DNA of 64,000 nt from Pseudanabaena cinerea FACHB-1277 (GTDB lineage Bacteria > Cyanobacteriota > Cyanobacteriia > Pseudanabaenales > Pseudanabaenaceae): positions 62,001 through 126,000 of the forward strand of contig NZ_JACJPY010000002.1 of assembly GCF_014696345.1 (NCBI RefSeq), in the 5' to 3' direction. The notes under the pieces were generated by a model. The model ran no database searches. It was given only the letters and a program-made list of their open reading frames with translations, and was not told the DNA's origin. Numbering within the stretch: position 1 is the first letter of the stretch; every line of letters begins with the position of its first letter. Positions 34,424 to 43,900 of the stretch are shown in pieces. Made by a program: the position numbers and the translations under genes.

Positions 34424-34669
34424 ATGCCCAAGCTGTCGAAACCGCCCGATCCTAATGATCCTGAATACCAAAGCCTAGAGCGCAGAGTCAACTTTTATCT
34501 GCACCTTGCCATCTATTCAGCTTGCAGCACCTGTATGTGGTTTATCCAATCCATTACTGATAAATTGTGGATATGGTCAGTTTGGGTAGCTGTAATTTGG
34601 GGCATAACTATTCTTGGACATGGCATTTGGGTATTTTCTCAAGAAAATATTTTCAAACCCAAGAGCTAA
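34424..34669 (+). CDS. 2TM-domain protein
   Basis: The 81-aa protein has an N-terminal hydrophilic part with ERRVNFYLHLAIYS and two transmembrane helices (IYSACSTCMWFIQ and WSVWVAVIWGITILGHGIWVF). It fits the small 2TM-domain family often seen alone or fused to regulators. It is convergent with clpX, and the stop codons are 3 bp apart. Confidence 0.7.
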   Translation: MPKLSKPPDPNDPEYQSLERRVNFYLHLAIYSACSTCMWFIQSITDKLWIWSVWVAVIWGITILGHGIWVFSQENIFKPKS

Positions 34670-34672
34670 AAA

Positions 34673-36010
34673 CTACGCCGATTCAGGCTTAGGGATCGAA
34701 GCAGGGTGCTGTAATATCTCGGCTGTGGATAATTTTTCCACCATATCGCGGGTAATTAAGCACTTTGTGACATCCTTACGGGAGGGTAACTCATACATCA
34801 TATCTAACATCAAATGCTCAACAATGCCGCGTAAAGCCCTTGCCCCCGTTTTGCGGCGATAGGCTTCCTTGGCGATCGCCTGAATCGCATCGACTTGAAA
34901 CTCAAGCTGCACATTGTCCATTTTTAGCAACTTCTTGTACTGCTTGATCAATGCACTGCGCGGCTCAGTCAGGATCGCAATCAAAGCTGGCTCATCAAGG
35001 GGATCAAGCACGGCGGTAACAGGTACACGCCCAATAAATTCGGGAATCATGCCAAACTTAACTAGATCATCGGGCTGCACATTTTTGAGGGTTTCGGAGG
35101 TGCGCTTCTCTCGCGGCATTGCTTCCCCCTGCTGCACAAATCCCATCGATTTTTTGCCAATGCGTTGTTCGATAGACTTTTCCAAGCCCCCAAACGCGCC
35201 GCCGCAGATAAATAAGATATTTTTCGTATCGATCTGAATACAGTCTTGGTAAGGATGCTTACGTCCACCCTGCGGCGGCACATTAGCGATCGTCCCTTCC
35301 AACATTTTTAGCAAAGCTTGCTGCACGCCCTCTCCCGACACATCACGGGTAATCGATGTATTCTCGCTCTTGCGGGCAATTTTATCGATTTCATCAATGT
35401 AGATGATCCCGCGTTGCGCCTCTTCCACATCCAAGTCCGCCACCTGCAAGAGTCGCAGGAGAATATTTTCCACATCCTCGCCCACATAGCCCGCCTCGGT
35501 GAGGGTGGTTGCATCTGCCACCGCAAAAGGCACATCGAGCATTTCCGCCAGAGTTTGCGCTAAGAGGGTCTTACCGCAACCCGTTGGACCAATTAGGAGA
35601 ATATTGGATTTTTGTAACTCAATGCCATCTTCTGACAGCCCCTTACCATTGGATTCTAAAAAGCTGAGCCGCTTGTAATGGTTATAGACCGCCACAGACA
35701 GGACTTTTTTTGCTTCATCCTGCCCAACCACATTCTCATCAAGATAGCGCTTGATGTCGCGGGGCTTGGGGATTTGGTTGAGGTTGAGATTTGCCGCAGT
35801 TTTTGTTTTGCGCTTTTCATTGGCATTATCTTTGCGCTGTACAGCTTGCGGCGGAGCGCTGTTAAACAACTCTTCGTCAAGGATTTCATTACATAAATCC
35901 ACACACTCATCACAAATGTATACCCCAGGCCCTGCGATTAGCTTGCGTACCTGTTCCTGTGATTTACCACAAAAAGAGCATTTAAGATGAGAGTCATATT
36001 TACTGGGCAT
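34673..36010 (-). CDS. clpX: ATP-dependent Clp protease ATPase subunit ClpX
   Basis: The 445-aa AAA+ unfoldase delivers proteins to ClpP. The N-terminal zinc domain is [10 protein letters not shown]...[10 protein letters not shown]. Walker A is [14 protein letters not shown], Walker B is [11 protein letters not shown], and the [11 protein letters not shown] pore-loop region and sensor segments are present. The ClpP-binding IGF-type loop appears as IGKKSMGF. It follows clpP by 33 bp on the same strand, in the usual tig-clpP-clpX order. Confidence 0.97.
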   Translation of the reverse strand: MPSKYDSHLKCSFCGKSQEQVRKLIAGPGVYICDECVDLCNEILDEELFNSAPPQAVQRKDNANEKRKTKTAANLNLNQIPKPRDIKRYLDENVVGQDEAKKVLSVAVYNHYKRLSFLESNGKGLSEDGIELQKSNILLIGPTGCGKTLLAQTLAEMLDVPFAVADATTLTEAGYVGEDVENILLRLLQVADLDVEEAQRGIIYIDEIDKIARKSENTSITRDVSGEGVQQALLKMLEGTIANVPPQGGRKHPYQDCIQIDTKNILFICGGAFGGLEKSIEQRIGKKSMGFVQQGEAMPREKRTSETLKNVQPDDLVKFGMIPEFIGRVPVTAVLDPLDEPALIAILTEPRSALIKQYKKLLKMDNVQLEFQVDAIQAIAKEAYRRKTGARALRGIVEHLMLDMMYELPSRKDVTKCLITRDMVEKLSTAEILQHPASIPKPESA

Positions 36011-36043
36011 AAGCTGCTATCTCAATGGGTTGGTTACGCGGAG

Positions 36044-36754
36044 CTAAACGAGGGCGAGAGGAGAGGTTTGGGGACTATTGGCATTAGCTAAAACTTGGTC
36101 AATTAAACCATATTCCAATGCTTCTGCGGGAGACATGAAGAAATCACGCTCAGTGTCTTGCTCAATTTTATCTAAAGGCTGACCTGTGCTGGCAGCAAGC
36201 ATCTCATTCAGCGATCGCTTGATGTATAAAATTTCCCTTGCCTGAATCTCAATGTCAACCGCCTGTCCTTGAGCGCCGCCAAGGGGTTGATGGATCATAA
36301 TCCGTGAATTGGGGAGAGACATCCGCTTGCCCTTTGCCCCTGATGCCAACAAAAATGCCCCCATACTAGCCGCTAATCCCATGCAAATTGTGCAAATATC
36401 TGGGCGGACATGGTTCATTGTGTCGAGGATCGCCATCCCTGCATAGACAGAGCCACCAGGGGAATTGATGTAAAGGTAAATATCTTTTTCGGGATCTTCA
36501 GCTTCTAAAAATAAAAGCTGCGACATGATCAAGTTAGCACTGGTGTCATCTACCTGAGAACCCAAAAATACAATCCGTTCCCGCAGTAAGCGCGAAAAAA
36601 TATCAAATGCTCGCTCACCCTTTCCCGACTGCTCAATCACCATCGGTACAACTTGATTTTGGATCTGTTGTTGGTGTTGGACTGAGGCGATCGCGTATTG
36701 ACTAGGCCTAATTTGGCTGGAAATCTGGCTGTTTTGACTATACAGAGAGGACAT
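36044..36754 (-). CDS. clpP: ATP-dependent Clp protease proteolytic subunit
   Basis: The 236-aa serine protease has its catalytic triad intact: Ser in [13 protein letters not shown], His in [13 protein letters not shown] and Asp in [10 protein letters not shown]. The N-terminal extension of about 35 residues ([18 protein letters not shown]) is longer than in E. coli, as in some cyanobacterial paralogues. It is co-oriented with tig upstream and clpX downstream. The gap to tig is about 300 bp and contains the tig terminator, so clpP-clpX probably have their own promoter. Confidence 0.97.
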   Translation of the reverse strand: MSSLYSQNSQISSQIRPSQYAIASVQHQQQIQNQVVPMVIEQSGKGERAFDIFSRLLRERIVFLGSQVDDTSANLIMSQLLFLEAEDPEKDIYLYINSPGGSVYAGMAILDTMNHVRPDICTICMGLAASMGAFLLASGAKGKRMSLPNSRIMIHQPLGGAQGQAVDIEIQAREILYIKRSLNEMLAASTGQPLDKIEQDTERDFFMSPAEALEYGLIDQVLANANSPQTSPLALV

Positions 36755-37030
36755 TCTTTTTGGATTGATGTTTGAATTTATTATTGGTTTAACGCATTAT
36801 TTTAGGCAGGTTTATTAGATTTTCACCATACCTCATAGGATTTATTATAGCTTTTCCTACGGTAGCACCCCTGATTGATTGATCAATCTCCCTCAAAAGC
36901 AGCAAGCAGGATGCCCGCGCTACAGGGCTTTTAAATTAAAATTTATAGGGTATAGATATTGTCTGATGAGGACTTTAGATTTTGATTTTAAATCAGGATT
37001 TTAAACATTTTTGTCAGTAGCACCAAGTAA

Positions 37031-37061
37031 TAAAAGAGGGATGCTCTGCATCCCTCTTTTA
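37031..37061 (-). terminator. Intrinsic terminator of tig
   Basis: TAAAAGAGGGATG (37031-37043) and CATCCCTCTTTTA (37049-37061) form a 13-bp stem directly after the tig stop codon, with a T-rich 3' arm in the minus direction. The rest of the 36755-37030 gap is AT-rich, with a small GATTGATCAATC palindrome and no visible gene. Confidence 0.8.
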
Positions 37062-38489
37062 TTATTCAGCGTCCGAAGCAGTTGCTTCAATGGTGACAGT
37101 GCCATCAGGAGCAACTTCAGTCTCAGAAATTTGGGGGGGCTGAGCCTTTTCAGCAAGGGAGCCTTCAGCTACTAGCTCAATTTCTGAATTTTCCACAAGC
37201 CAATCAAGGGCATTCTCAGTCAAAATTTCTTCAGTGACCACCGCGATTAATTTTTTGCGATCAATAGTTTGACTTTGCCCCTGCTCCCTAAAATATTCCA
37301 TGGCATTGTCAACCTTTTCTTTTAACTGCACTTGATCGACCTGCAAACCTTCCCGCTTGATGATTTCATCAAGGGCTATTTTACGCTTAATGCGAGTGAT
37401 GGCTTCGGGGTAGCTGAGGCGGCGCATTTCTTCAACCAACTCTTTGGTGAAAAGTTGCTTGAGCATCGTTGGATCAACCTGCTGCTCTAGAAAATTTACT
37501 TGCTGACGCACCAAAAAGTCCAGCTCTTGCTGGATGAGGGTTTTGGGGATATCAAATTCAATTTCAGCCGTAATCGCATTAAGCACGGCATTTTGTTGGT
37601 TGGACTTGGTTTTTGACTCCGCCTCTTCAATTACTTGCGTTTCTAATAATTCCCTGAGTTCAGCGATCGTTTGCTTGTCGCTAATAGATTGGGCAAACTC
37701 ATCGTCAAGGGCAGGTAACTCACGCCCTTTGATGGTTTTGATCGTAATTACATAGCGAATTGGTTTACCAACATATTCTTCAGGATAATATTCTTCAGGA
37801 AAAGTGGATTCTAGCTCGATCACTTGGTCAAGATTTGCGCCAATGATGGCTCTAACCACTTCAGGAATAAAGGCTTTTTCATTAACATCTAGTTGAAAGT
37901 CTTCTTCCCCTGCATCTTCTATGGGTTCACCTGTCTCAAGATCAATTACTTTGAGATCAATTGTCGCCACGTCATCGACTTGGATAGGGCGATCTTCTAC
38001 AGGTACGAGGGTGGACTTACGTACCTGAAAACTGTGCAATGTGCTGTCAACCTTGGCAAAGTCTGGTTTGATCTCTTCGGCGTGGACAGTGAAACCTTTG
38101 TGTCTAGGGAGTGTCACTTCAGGATCAACATCGATCGCTGCCTTAAAGGAAATTTCTTGTCCAGGGACAAAACCCACTACCAATTCAGTCAAGTCAGAAA
38201 CTAGCTCAAAATTGCCTAATGCTTTTTCTTGAACTTCCTTATTCTCTTTAAGGGCTTCTTCGAGGGCTTTTTCAATTAATTCTTCAAGTACATTTACCCT
38301 GATGCGATCTGTGCCAACCTGCCTCAGGACTAGCTGTTTTGGGGCTTTGCCCTTGCGAAAACCAGGTACTTGAATGGTACGGGTTAGATCTTTAACGATG
38401 CGATCGTATATTGCTTGAGACTTAGCCCCTTCAACTTGAATATCAAAACCAATTTGACTAGCGGGAAGTTTCTCTAAAGTAACCTTCAT
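37062..38489 (-). CDS. tig: Trigger factor
   Basis: This is the ribosome-bound chaperone and peptidyl-prolyl isomerase. The 475-aa product has the N-terminal ribosome-binding domain with the signature PGFRKGKAPKQLVLRQVG (about 42-59). An FKBP-like PPIase domain follows (about 165-250; VATIDLKVIDLETGEPIEDA), then a helical C-terminal domain. The C-terminus has an acidic extension after LVENSEIE. It precedes clpP and clpX in the common cyanobacterial order, linking folding and proteolysis. Confidence 0.96.
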   Translation of the reverse strand: MKVTLEKLPASQIGFDIQVEGAKSQAIYDRIVKDLTRTIQVPGFRKGKAPKQLVLRQVGTDRIRVNVLEELIEKALEEALKENKEVQEKALGNFELVSDLTELVVGFVPGQEISFKAAIDVDPEVTLPRHKGFTVHAEEIKPDFAKVDSTLHSFQVRKSTLVPVEDRPIQVDDVATIDLKVIDLETGEPIEDAGEEDFQLDVNEKAFIPEVVRAIIGANLDQVIELESTFPEEYYPEEYVGKPIRYVITIKTIKGRELPALDDEFAQSISDKQTIAELRELLETQVIEEAESKTKSNQQNAVLNAITAEIEFDIPKTLIQQELDFLVRQQVNFLEQQVDPTMLKQLFTKELVEEMRRLSYPEAITRIKRKIALDEIIKREGLQVDQVQLKEKVDNAMEYFREQGQSQTIDRKKLIAVVTEEILTENALDWLVENSEIELVAEGSLAEKAQPPQISETEVAPDGTVTIEATASDAE

Positions 38490-38738
38490 TATTAAATTAT
38501 GCCTAGATTGAGTATGCCCAGACCGATGCTGATCTAAAGGGCGAATTTATTGCAAACGATATCAGCGATCGCAGATCATACCATATCGTTGCCAAGTTTT
38601 GGCGAGATTTTGGCAAAGCTGCATGGGCTTAATTTTATGTCAAATTTATGACAGATGAATAATACTACATCAAATTTGATCCAGAAATTGCGTCTCAATA
38701 TGTCTCAATATCTCAATATATTGATATTGTCTAGCGGT

Positions 38739-39134
38739 TTAACGCCGCGACATGATTGTGGATCGACCATCAGCAGATTTAGTTGTTTTGGGCTGTGCAG
38801 CAGATTCACGTCCAGAAGGGGTCATTGACTCTGAGGCATCTAGAATAATTTGCAGCCTTGGTCCTGTGGTGGCAAGGCGAATAGTCATGCGATCGCGCAC
38901 TCTTTCTTTGTCAATCTGTTGATCATCTATGTAAGTACCATTTGCGCCGAGATTGACTAATTCCCAACCCAACGGCTGACGGTGCAGTTCTACATGGTAG
39001 CGGGAAACAACGGAACTGTAGAGGATCACATCATTGTCTCCCGATCTGCCAATTCTGATTGTTGATTCAGAGTCAAATTTCCAAGTTTGAATTGGGGTTG
39101 CCTCAATAGGATGCAGCAGGTTAAGCGTAATCAC
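38739..39134 (-). CDS. FHA-domain protein
   Basis: This small phosphothreonine-binding protein is about 131 aa. The FHA motifs are clear: IRIGRSGDNDVIL, then VVSRYHVELHR and LVNLGANGTYIDDQQI. The tail after the domain is basic and Ser-rich. The likely start is the GTG at 39134 (VITLNLLHPIEATP); the residues added by the track's start at 39182 look non-coding. A partner kinase is not nearby. It is divergent from the FAD oxidase gene. Confidence 0.8.
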   Translation of the reverse strand: MITLNLLHPIEATPIQTWKFDSESTIRIGRSGDNDVILYSSVVSRYHVELHRQPLGWELVNLGANGTYIDDQQIDKERVRDRMTIRLATTGPRLQIILDASESMTPSGRESAAQPKTTKSADGRSTIMSRR

Positions 39135-39222
39135 GGCTTTAGTCGCAGGGTATGAGTACAAGCATGAAGCTATAATGCCCATGTAGTGGGTATTCTATCA
39201 CTATCCGTAAAGTGCGTAAGGA

Positions 39223-40398
39223 ATGCAAAATATAAATATCATTGGTTGCGGCGTGATTGGCGCAGCGATCGCCTACCAACTCAGCAAAACCTGTCAGGAG
39301 ACAAAATGCAACGCGAGTATTAAGGTTTTTGAAGCAAATCCTGCGCCTGCGATGGGGGCAACGGGGGCAGCTTTGGGGGTGCTGATGGCTGCCTGTAGCT
39401 CTAAGGCAAGGGGCGATTTGGTAAGTCTGCGGTTGGCGAGTTTGCAGATGTATGATCGCTTGATTGATGAATTAATTGCTCAAACCAATTTGCCAATTCT
39501 TTACAATCGGTTAGGCATTTTAAATTTGTATCGCTCGCCTGTAATTAACAAGATGCGATCGCTAGTTGAAATTCGCCAAAGCCAAGGATTTGACTTGCAA
39601 TGGTTAGAGCGATCGCAGGTTTTGGCAGATTTCCCGCAATGCCTAGGGGATGGTGCATTATTTAGTCCATGCGATCGGGCGGTGCATCCTGTGCAGCTAG
39701 TTCAGGCGCTGGTGGCGGCGGCGGCTCAGAATGGGGTGCAGTTCCATTGGCAAACGCCGATTTTAGATTTAGAAGCCCTAATAATGGGCGATCGCGCCAC
39801 AGCAGCCGATGTAACCGTGATTGCCTCAGGCATGGGCGCAAATGCCCTAGTTGCCGATTTTCTGCAAAAAACTGTTAATGCTGATGCGCCAAGCGGCGAT
39901 CTCTTGCAGCCTGTGGGTGGGCAAGCATTGCGGGTACGAGTTCCCGATCTTAATTTGAGCGCGGTGATCCATGCCGAAAATCCTGATGCTGGTACTGCGA
40001 CTCTCAATGATTTTAATATTGTGCCGCTAGGTAACGATCACTATTGGCTAGGGGCAACGGTGGAGTTTGAGAGATCGCCCCTACCCGATCCCGAAAATGT
40101 GACGCTGTTGTTAGAGGTGGCTAGGGCATGGTGTCCAGCTTTTGCAAAGGCGGAAGTTATAGCAACATGGGCAGGCGATCGCCCCAGACCACAGGCGGCA
40201 AAAGCGCCGATTTTAGGCTTTTTATCAACCCAGCCCCAAGTCTTGCTGGCAACAGGGCATTATCGCAATGGGATAATGATGGCTCCAGTTACGGCACAAA
40301 TTATTAGTGATTTAATTTGGCATGGCAGCAGCGATTTACCTTGGCAGTCTTTTTCCCCAATTGTCAAAAATCGTAACGAATGTAGCGATCGTCACTAG
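39223..40398 (+). CDS. FAD-dependent oxidoreductase, glycine oxidase (ThiO)-like
   Basis: The 391-aa DAO-family flavoprotein starts with the dinucleotide-binding motif IIGCGVIGAAIAYQLS, followed by an Ala/Gly-rich ATGAALGVLMAA that contacts FAD. Later it has GGQALRVRVPDL, HYWLGATVEFE and the C-terminal LLATGHYRNGIMMAP block of D-amino-acid/glycine oxidases. A ThiO-like role (glycine to iminoglycine for thiamine synthesis) is likely, but no other thiamine gene except the MoaD/ThiS-like protein 2 kb on is nearby. The substrate is uncertain. Confidence 0.82.
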   Translation: MQNINIIGCGVIGAAIAYQLSKTCQETKCNASIKVFEANPAPAMGATGAALGVLMAACSSKARGDLVSLRLASLQMYDRLIDELIAQTNLPILYNRLGILNLYRSPVINKMRSLVEIRQSQGFDLQWLERSQVLADFPQCLGDGALFSPCDRAVHPVQLVQALVAAAAQNGVQFHWQTPILDLEALIMGDRATAADVTVIASGMGANALVADFLQKTVNADAPSGDLLQPVGGQALRVRVPDLNLSAVIHAENPDAGTATLNDFNIVPLGNDHYWLGATVEFERSPLPDPENVTLLLEVARAWCPAFAKAEVIATWAGDRPRPQAAKAPILGFLSTQPQVLLATGHYRNGIMMAPVTAQIISDLIWHGSSDLPWQSFSPIVKNRNECSDRH

Positions 40399-40543
40399 CG
40401 ATAAGCGTTATGTTAGTAATGCCGAATCATAAAAGCCACCACAGCCCCAAGATGACTGTCATGCTTTTATGGGTTAAAAAATAAACCCAGCAAGGGGTTT
40501 TAAAGCACAAGATGGGTGCGCGACAGCCCCTATTTGTTAAAAC

Positions 40544-41080
40544 ATGAAAAAATCTTTTTTCTATCGCACATTACAGGTTGCGAGCATTATTGCTGCGTAC
40601 TCAGCCATTTACATTTGGGCATCGACTACCCACGTCGAGCCAATATACAGCATCCTTACGGATCTAGATGCACTACTAGTATCCTTAGCGCTCGCCATTG
40701 CCCTGCCCTTCTTTTGTTTTAAAGTACTACGCAAACTTTATACGCCGCCCCAGTCTTTGCAACTGCAAAATTTGCCTCAATCTAAAAATAGAGTCACCGC
40801 AACGGAGAGTTATTTAGACAACGATGAGCTAGATGTTGAGACGATGCAATATCGAGGAATGCGCTATAACCCCGATGAGTTACTTACCAACTCAGACCTA
40901 ACGCAACAACAGGGTATTGACAATGCAGAGTCCAAAACTGTTATTAAGTATCGTGGTGTCAGTATCGAAAGCGAAAACAAGCCACAAAATATACCAGCTT
41001 CCGAGCCAAAGCTGCCAAGCCAAGAAACAACGCGAAAATTAAAGCAAAAAATCAAGTATCGCGGCGTTTACATTGATTAA
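40544..41080 (+). CDS. DUF4278-type membrane protein with YRG repeats
   Basis: The 178-aa protein has two N-terminal hydrophobic helices (TLQVASIIAAYSAIYIW and LLVSLALAIALPFFC). Its soluble tail contains three copies of a YRG motif (QYRGMRYN, KYRGVSIE, KYRGVYID), typical of the cyanobacterial DUF4278 family. The motif function is unknown. It lies downstream of the FAD oxidase on the same strand, 145 bp away; that gap shows no other gene. Confidence 0.7.
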   Translation: MKKSFFYRTLQVASIIAAYSAIYIWASTTHVEPIYSILTDLDALLVSLALAIALPFFCFKVLRKLYTPPQSLQLQNLPQSKNRVTATESYLDNDELDVETMQYRGMRYNPDELLTNSDLTQQQGIDNAESKTVIKYRGVSIESENKPQNIPASEPKLPSQETTRKLKQKIKYRGVYID

Positions 41081-41133
41081 TTGCACAATTTGGTTACAAC
41101 GCTTTGCGCTTCCTTAATAATCCAGCAATATTT

Positions 41134-41162
41134 TTGAAAATGGCGCGAAGCGCCATTTTCAA
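41134..41162. repeat. Perfect 13-bp palindrome with GCGC-GAA-GCGC core
   Basis: TTGAAAATGGCGC and GCGCCATTTTCAA flank a GAA loop between two convergent genes (DUF4278 and the small membrane protein). It could serve as a two-way terminator. It shares its core with 32993-33025 and 58759-58789. Confidence 0.8.
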
Positions 41163-41196
41163 GTTCTGTACTGCTTATAGCCTCAGTAGGCTGCAT

Positions 41197-41436
41197 TTAG
41201 TTTTTATCTAGCTTTTGCCTGATTTTTGCAATTATGCCACTGGCGATCGCCCCTGCCATCACGATGCCTAGCACAGGCTGGATCATGGGTTGCCACAGTT
41301 GCCGCCATAGCGCTAGCCCCAAATTTAGGTGCATACTGTCGCCAGCCAAAGCTGCCACAAACCAAGCAAAAAAGAAAAATACTAAAAACAAGTTAAACAT
41401 TAAGAACTTGTTAACCCAATTGCCAATAGTTTCCAT
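41197..41436 (-). CDS. Small conserved membrane protein
   Basis: The 79-aa protein has two hydrophobic helices (FLMFNLFLVFFFFAWFVAALAG and QPVLGIVMAGAIASGIIA). It has a short basic C-terminus (KIRQKLDKN). I do not recognise a named family; small proteins of this type are common in cyanobacteria. It is convergent with the DUF4278 gene. Confidence 0.6.
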   Translation of the reverse strand: METIGNWVNKFLMFNLFLVFFFFAWFVAALAGDSMHLNLGLALWRQLWQPMIQPVLGIVMAGAIASGIIAKIRQKLDKN

Positions 41437-41480
41437 AGTTCAAATAACGCTAAAAATTTCGAGCTAATGGCGATCTAATA

Positions 41481-41511
41481 GATATTGGTAGATCTTCGTC
41501 CTACCAATATC
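41481..41511. terminator. Hairpin downstream of psbK (first of two)
   Basis: GATATTGGTAG and CTACCAATATC form an 11-bp stem with a 9-nt loop. It lies 6 bp from a second, stronger hairpin. Confidence 0.5.
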
Positions 41512-41517
41512 CCGACA

Positions 41518-41552
41518 AAAGAATCGGGGCAACGTAGTTGCCCCGATTCTTT
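41518..41552. terminator. Strong 16-bp hairpin between psbK and the small membrane-protein gene
   Basis: AAAGAATCGGGGCAAC and GTTGCCCCGATTCTTT form a perfect 16-bp stem with a GTA loop. The flanks are A-rich on one side and T-rich on the other, so it can terminate in either direction. psbK transcripts (minus strand) would meet it about 120 bp after the stop. Confidence 0.65.
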
Positions 41553-41672
41553 GGCGTTTCTTATCTTTTTTTAATAAACGGGTCAAACAGTTTGGTTAAT
41601 TAAATTTGTAAATTTTGTAAATTTATAATGCAGATGATGATATTAATCTTCTGCAAGAAAATTTATTTAAAA

Positions 41673-41810
41673 TTACTTAAAACCAACAGCCGCTTGCCAT
41701 ACGAAGGCAAGAAGCAAGAAAAATACGGGAATAACAGGAAGAACATCCACCAATGGATCAAAAAATCTGTAGGCTTCAGGTAATGTTGCGATTAGTAGGG
41801 AAAATTGCAT
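41673..41810 (-). CDS. psbK: Photosystem II reaction center protein PsbK
   Basis: The 45-aa single-helix PSII subunit sits in the thylakoid near CP43 and helps bind plastoquinone and PsbZ. The mature part [18 protein letters not shown]-like (here [20 protein letters not shown]) and the C-terminal [10 protein letters not shown] are near-invariant in the family. A short propeptide MQFSLLIA precedes it. ATG 41810 has an excellent GAAGGAGG Shine-Dalgarno about 8 nt upstream. The track's longer ORF to 41897 includes non-coding upstream sequence. Confidence 0.95.
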   Translation of the reverse strand: MQFSLLIATLPEAYRFFDPLVDVLPVIPVFFLLLAFVWQAAVGFK

Positions 41811-41867
41811 TAAAAATAGACCTCCTTCAAGAGCTAAGATGAATTCTACCACTCTAAGGGTATTTAT

Positions 41868-42374
41868 ATGACGATCGCAAATTATCGAATTCAGCATCCA
41901 GATCAGCTTAGTAAAACTAAACCCGTTGCAAGTTTATGGCGATCGCTGCAAATAGCCTGTCTATCTTTACTTATTTGTTTACCAATTAGTCTGAGCATAT
42001 TTGCTTTCAGCGCCCCCGCTTGGGCAACCGTACAAATAAAGCTTTCGGATTTAACCTATATTCCCTGTGAAGGTGATATTGGCAAAAACATGGTGATTGG
42101 CGGCGGTGTCATGTCCGCTAATTGCTATGTCATTAAAGGTATGGCAAATAATGTATCTGGCAAGCCTGTTTACAATGCCGATATTTTTGGTAGAATCTAT
42201 GATGCTAATGGCAATGATGCAATGCCAGAACGCACCAGACTGGGTTCTGTCGATGAGCTCCCCCCAGGTAAAAGTGAATTTCAGCTTATCGTGGCGATCC
42301 CTGCGGATCAACCCGAACCGCTAGATCTCAAGCAGTTCAAAGCATCAGGCTTTGCGGGTAAAGTCAGAAGATAG
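41868..42374 (+). CDS. Conserved secreted protein, FxLYD-like
   Basis: The 168-aa protein has a signal peptide with a hydrophobic core ([21 protein letters not shown]) and a likely cleavage site SAPAWA/TV. The mature part has two Cys ([17 protein letters not shown]) and [22 protein letters not shown], which resembles FxLYD-type beta-sandwich domains. The function is unknown; a periplasmic or lumenal location is inferred. It is divergent from psbK across 57 bp, so the two may share a control region. Confidence 0.7.
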   Translation: MTIANYRIQHPDQLSKTKPVASLWRSLQIACLSLLICLPISLSIFAFSAPAWATVQIKLSDLTYIPCEGDIGKNMVIGGGVMSANCYVIKGMANNVSGKPVYNADIFGRIYDANGNDAMPERTRLGSVDELPPGKSEFQLIVAIPADQPEPLDLKQFKASGFAGKVRR

Positions 42375-42479
42375 CAAGGTTTGGCGGCATTTTGCCAAGA
42401 TGTCTAAAAGTTGCTACTTGTACAGGACTGACCGTGAATATGGCAGAATCAAAATCTAACAAAATTAATCAAAAAACAT

Positions 42480-42755
42480 ATGGCAGTTAAAGTTCTAATT
42501 CCTACGGCTCTTCAGAAATTTACCGATAACCAAGCGCTCGTTGAGTGTGAAGCCGCTTCGGTGAACGAAGTGATTGATTCGCTGGAAGTTAAGTTTAATG
42601 GTATTAAGTCGCGCATTTGCGATGAAGCGGGTCATCTTCGCCGCTTTGTAAATTTTTATGTCAATAGCGAAGACATTCGCTTTCTTGAGGGAGCAAGCAC
42701 TACCCTCAAGGATGGCGATGAGGTGAGTATTGTGCCTGCGGTTGCTGGGGGCTAG
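42480..42755 (+). CDS. MoaD/ThiS-family ubiquitin-like sulfur carrier protein
   Basis: The 91-aa beta-grasp protein ends in the obligatory Gly-Gly (VPAVAGG), which is adenylated and thiocarboxylated in this family. The body has [31 protein letters not shown], the usual MoaD-like strand pattern. The partner could be molybdopterin synthase, thiamine synthesis or a Cys/Met sulfur pathway. No E1-like enzyme lies nearby, so the pathway stays open. Confidence 0.85.
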   Translation: MAVKVLIPTALQKFTDNQALVECEAASVNEVIDSLEVKFNGIKSRICDEAGHLRRFVNFYVNSEDIRFLEGASTTLKDGDEVSIVPAVAGG

Positions 42756-42762
42756 TCAGCAT

Positions 42763-42789
42763 AAAAGGGTTCGCATTGCGAACCCTTTT
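42763..42789. terminator. Bidirectional terminator hairpin
   Basis: AAAAGGGTTCGC and GCGAACCCTTTT form a perfect 12-bp stem with an ATT loop between two convergent stop codons. The A-rich and T-rich ends suit termination in both directions. Confidence 0.8.
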
Positions 42790-42790
42790 G

Positions 42791-43111
42791 CTAGGCACTC
42801 AGCATGATTTGGGCTATGTAAAGCATCCAAATTAAGGATTGTTTTTTGGGATCAGATTCGAGCTTTGGGTCAACCTTGACGCGACCGCCCCATGATTGAA
42901 ACCACTGTCCTAGATTGGTAAAAAAGGCGGTTGTCCATTTGCTGATTTGCTCAAAAATTTGCTGTGGCCCCACGCCCGTCAATACTTGAACTGTAAAAAT
43001 CACAGCAACGATCAAAAATGCGGTTTTAAAGCTGGCTTTGATGACGCTCATGAGCCACCATAGCAATAGTATTGAAACTAGTAATGCGCCAATAACGAGG
43101 GGCAAATTCAT
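42791..43111 (-). CDS. Small membrane protein, function unknown
   Basis: The 106-aa protein has two N-terminal hydrophobic segments (LVIGALLVSILLLWWLMSVI and AFLIVAVIFTVQVLTGVG). A polar middle (QQIFEQISKWTTAFFTNLGQWFQSWGGRV) and a hydrophobic C-terminus follow. I do not recognise the family. It is divergent from the phosphopantetheinyl transferase, with only about 29 bp between starts. Confidence 0.6.
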   Translation of the reverse strand: MNLPLVIGALLVSILLLWWLMSVIKASFKTAFLIVAVIFTVQVLTGVGPQQIFEQISKWTTAFFTNLGQWFQSWGGRVKVDPKLESDPKKQSLIWMLYIAQIMLSA

Positions 43112-43140
43112 AAATTTTCCTAGATTTTTTCTCAGTTGCT

Positions 43141-43803
43141 TTGCTAAATAATTTAACCCGTTTACCCAATTTATACTTTACTCAAGCCCAATTAAATATC
43201 AATATCGATGAATATGATCGCCTAAGGATGTTGTTATCCCTTGACGAACGCGATCGCGCTGATCGGTTGCGGCATCACTCAGCGCGACAAAATTTCGTGG
43301 CGGCTAGGGGCAATCTGCGGGAGATTTTGGGGGAATGGCTAGACTGCGAGCCTGAAGATATTCAGTTTGGCTATGGCGATCGCGGTAAACCATTTGTGCA
43401 GAATCACAGTGTATATTTTAATTTGGCACATTCCCAAGATTTAGCAATTTATGTAATTAGCAATGACTATGCGGTGGGCATCGATCTGGAATATGTGGAT
43501 CGCGGGCGCGATGTAATCAAAATTGCCAAACGTTATTTTGCCGAAGCGGAACAGGCATTAATTATGGGCGCGGGCGATCGCTATGTACAACAACAGACTT
43601 TTTTTAAAGCTTGGACATTAAAGGAGGCTTACGCAAAGGCAACAGGTCAGGGCATCGCCAATATTTTAAATGTAGATGTTGCAGTGTTGTTAAAGGGTGA
43701 TTGTCATACATTGCAAATTGGTGAGTGGCAATTAAAATTAATTGAGCATGAATTGGCGATCGCCCCAGATTTTGTGGCAGCTATATGCTGGGGATGCCCC
43801 TAG
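43141..43803 (+). CDS. 4'-phosphopantetheinyl transferase (Sfp/HetI superfamily)
   Basis: The enzyme attaches phosphopantetheine from CoA to carrier proteins (ACP, PKS, NRPS). The 220-aa product has YAVGIDLEYVDRGRD with the Mg-binding Asp, and FFKAWTLKEAYAKATGQGI with the WxxKEA catalytic motif. SVYFNLAHSQDLAIYVI is the conserved substrate-binding strand. The start is a TTG, and the N-terminal region (SLDERDRADRLRHHSARQNFVAARGNLR) belongs to the family, so a shorter ATG start would cut it. Cyanobacteria usually have one such enzyme serving all carriers. Confidence 0.88.
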   Translation: MLNNLTRLPNLYFTQAQLNINIDEYDRLRMLLSLDERDRADRLRHHSARQNFVAARGNLREILGEWLDCEPEDIQFGYGDRGKPFVQNHSVYFNLAHSQDLAIYVISNDYAVGIDLEYVDRGRDVIKIAKRYFAEAEQALIMGAGDRYVQQQTFFKAWTLKEAYAKATGQGIANILNVDVAVLLKGDCHTLQIGEWQLKLIEHELAIAPDFVAAICWGCP

Positions 43804-43900
43804 TTTAAAAAATGGGTTATTTCACTTTTTGTTATCGAAGTCAAAGAATATTCGTACATAAATCTATGCTTTTGGGCTAAATAAAGTTAAACTAATTATT

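Noticed and set aside
40399-40543. Gap checked for a tRNA
   Set aside because: A few stems can be drawn, but no cloverleaf with a T-loop (GGTTCRANYCC) is present. No tRNA was found elsewhere in the window either.
41811-41897. Longer start for psbK as in the ORF track
   Set aside because: The Shine-Dalgarno and the family length support ATG 41810; the extra residues are untypical of PsbK.
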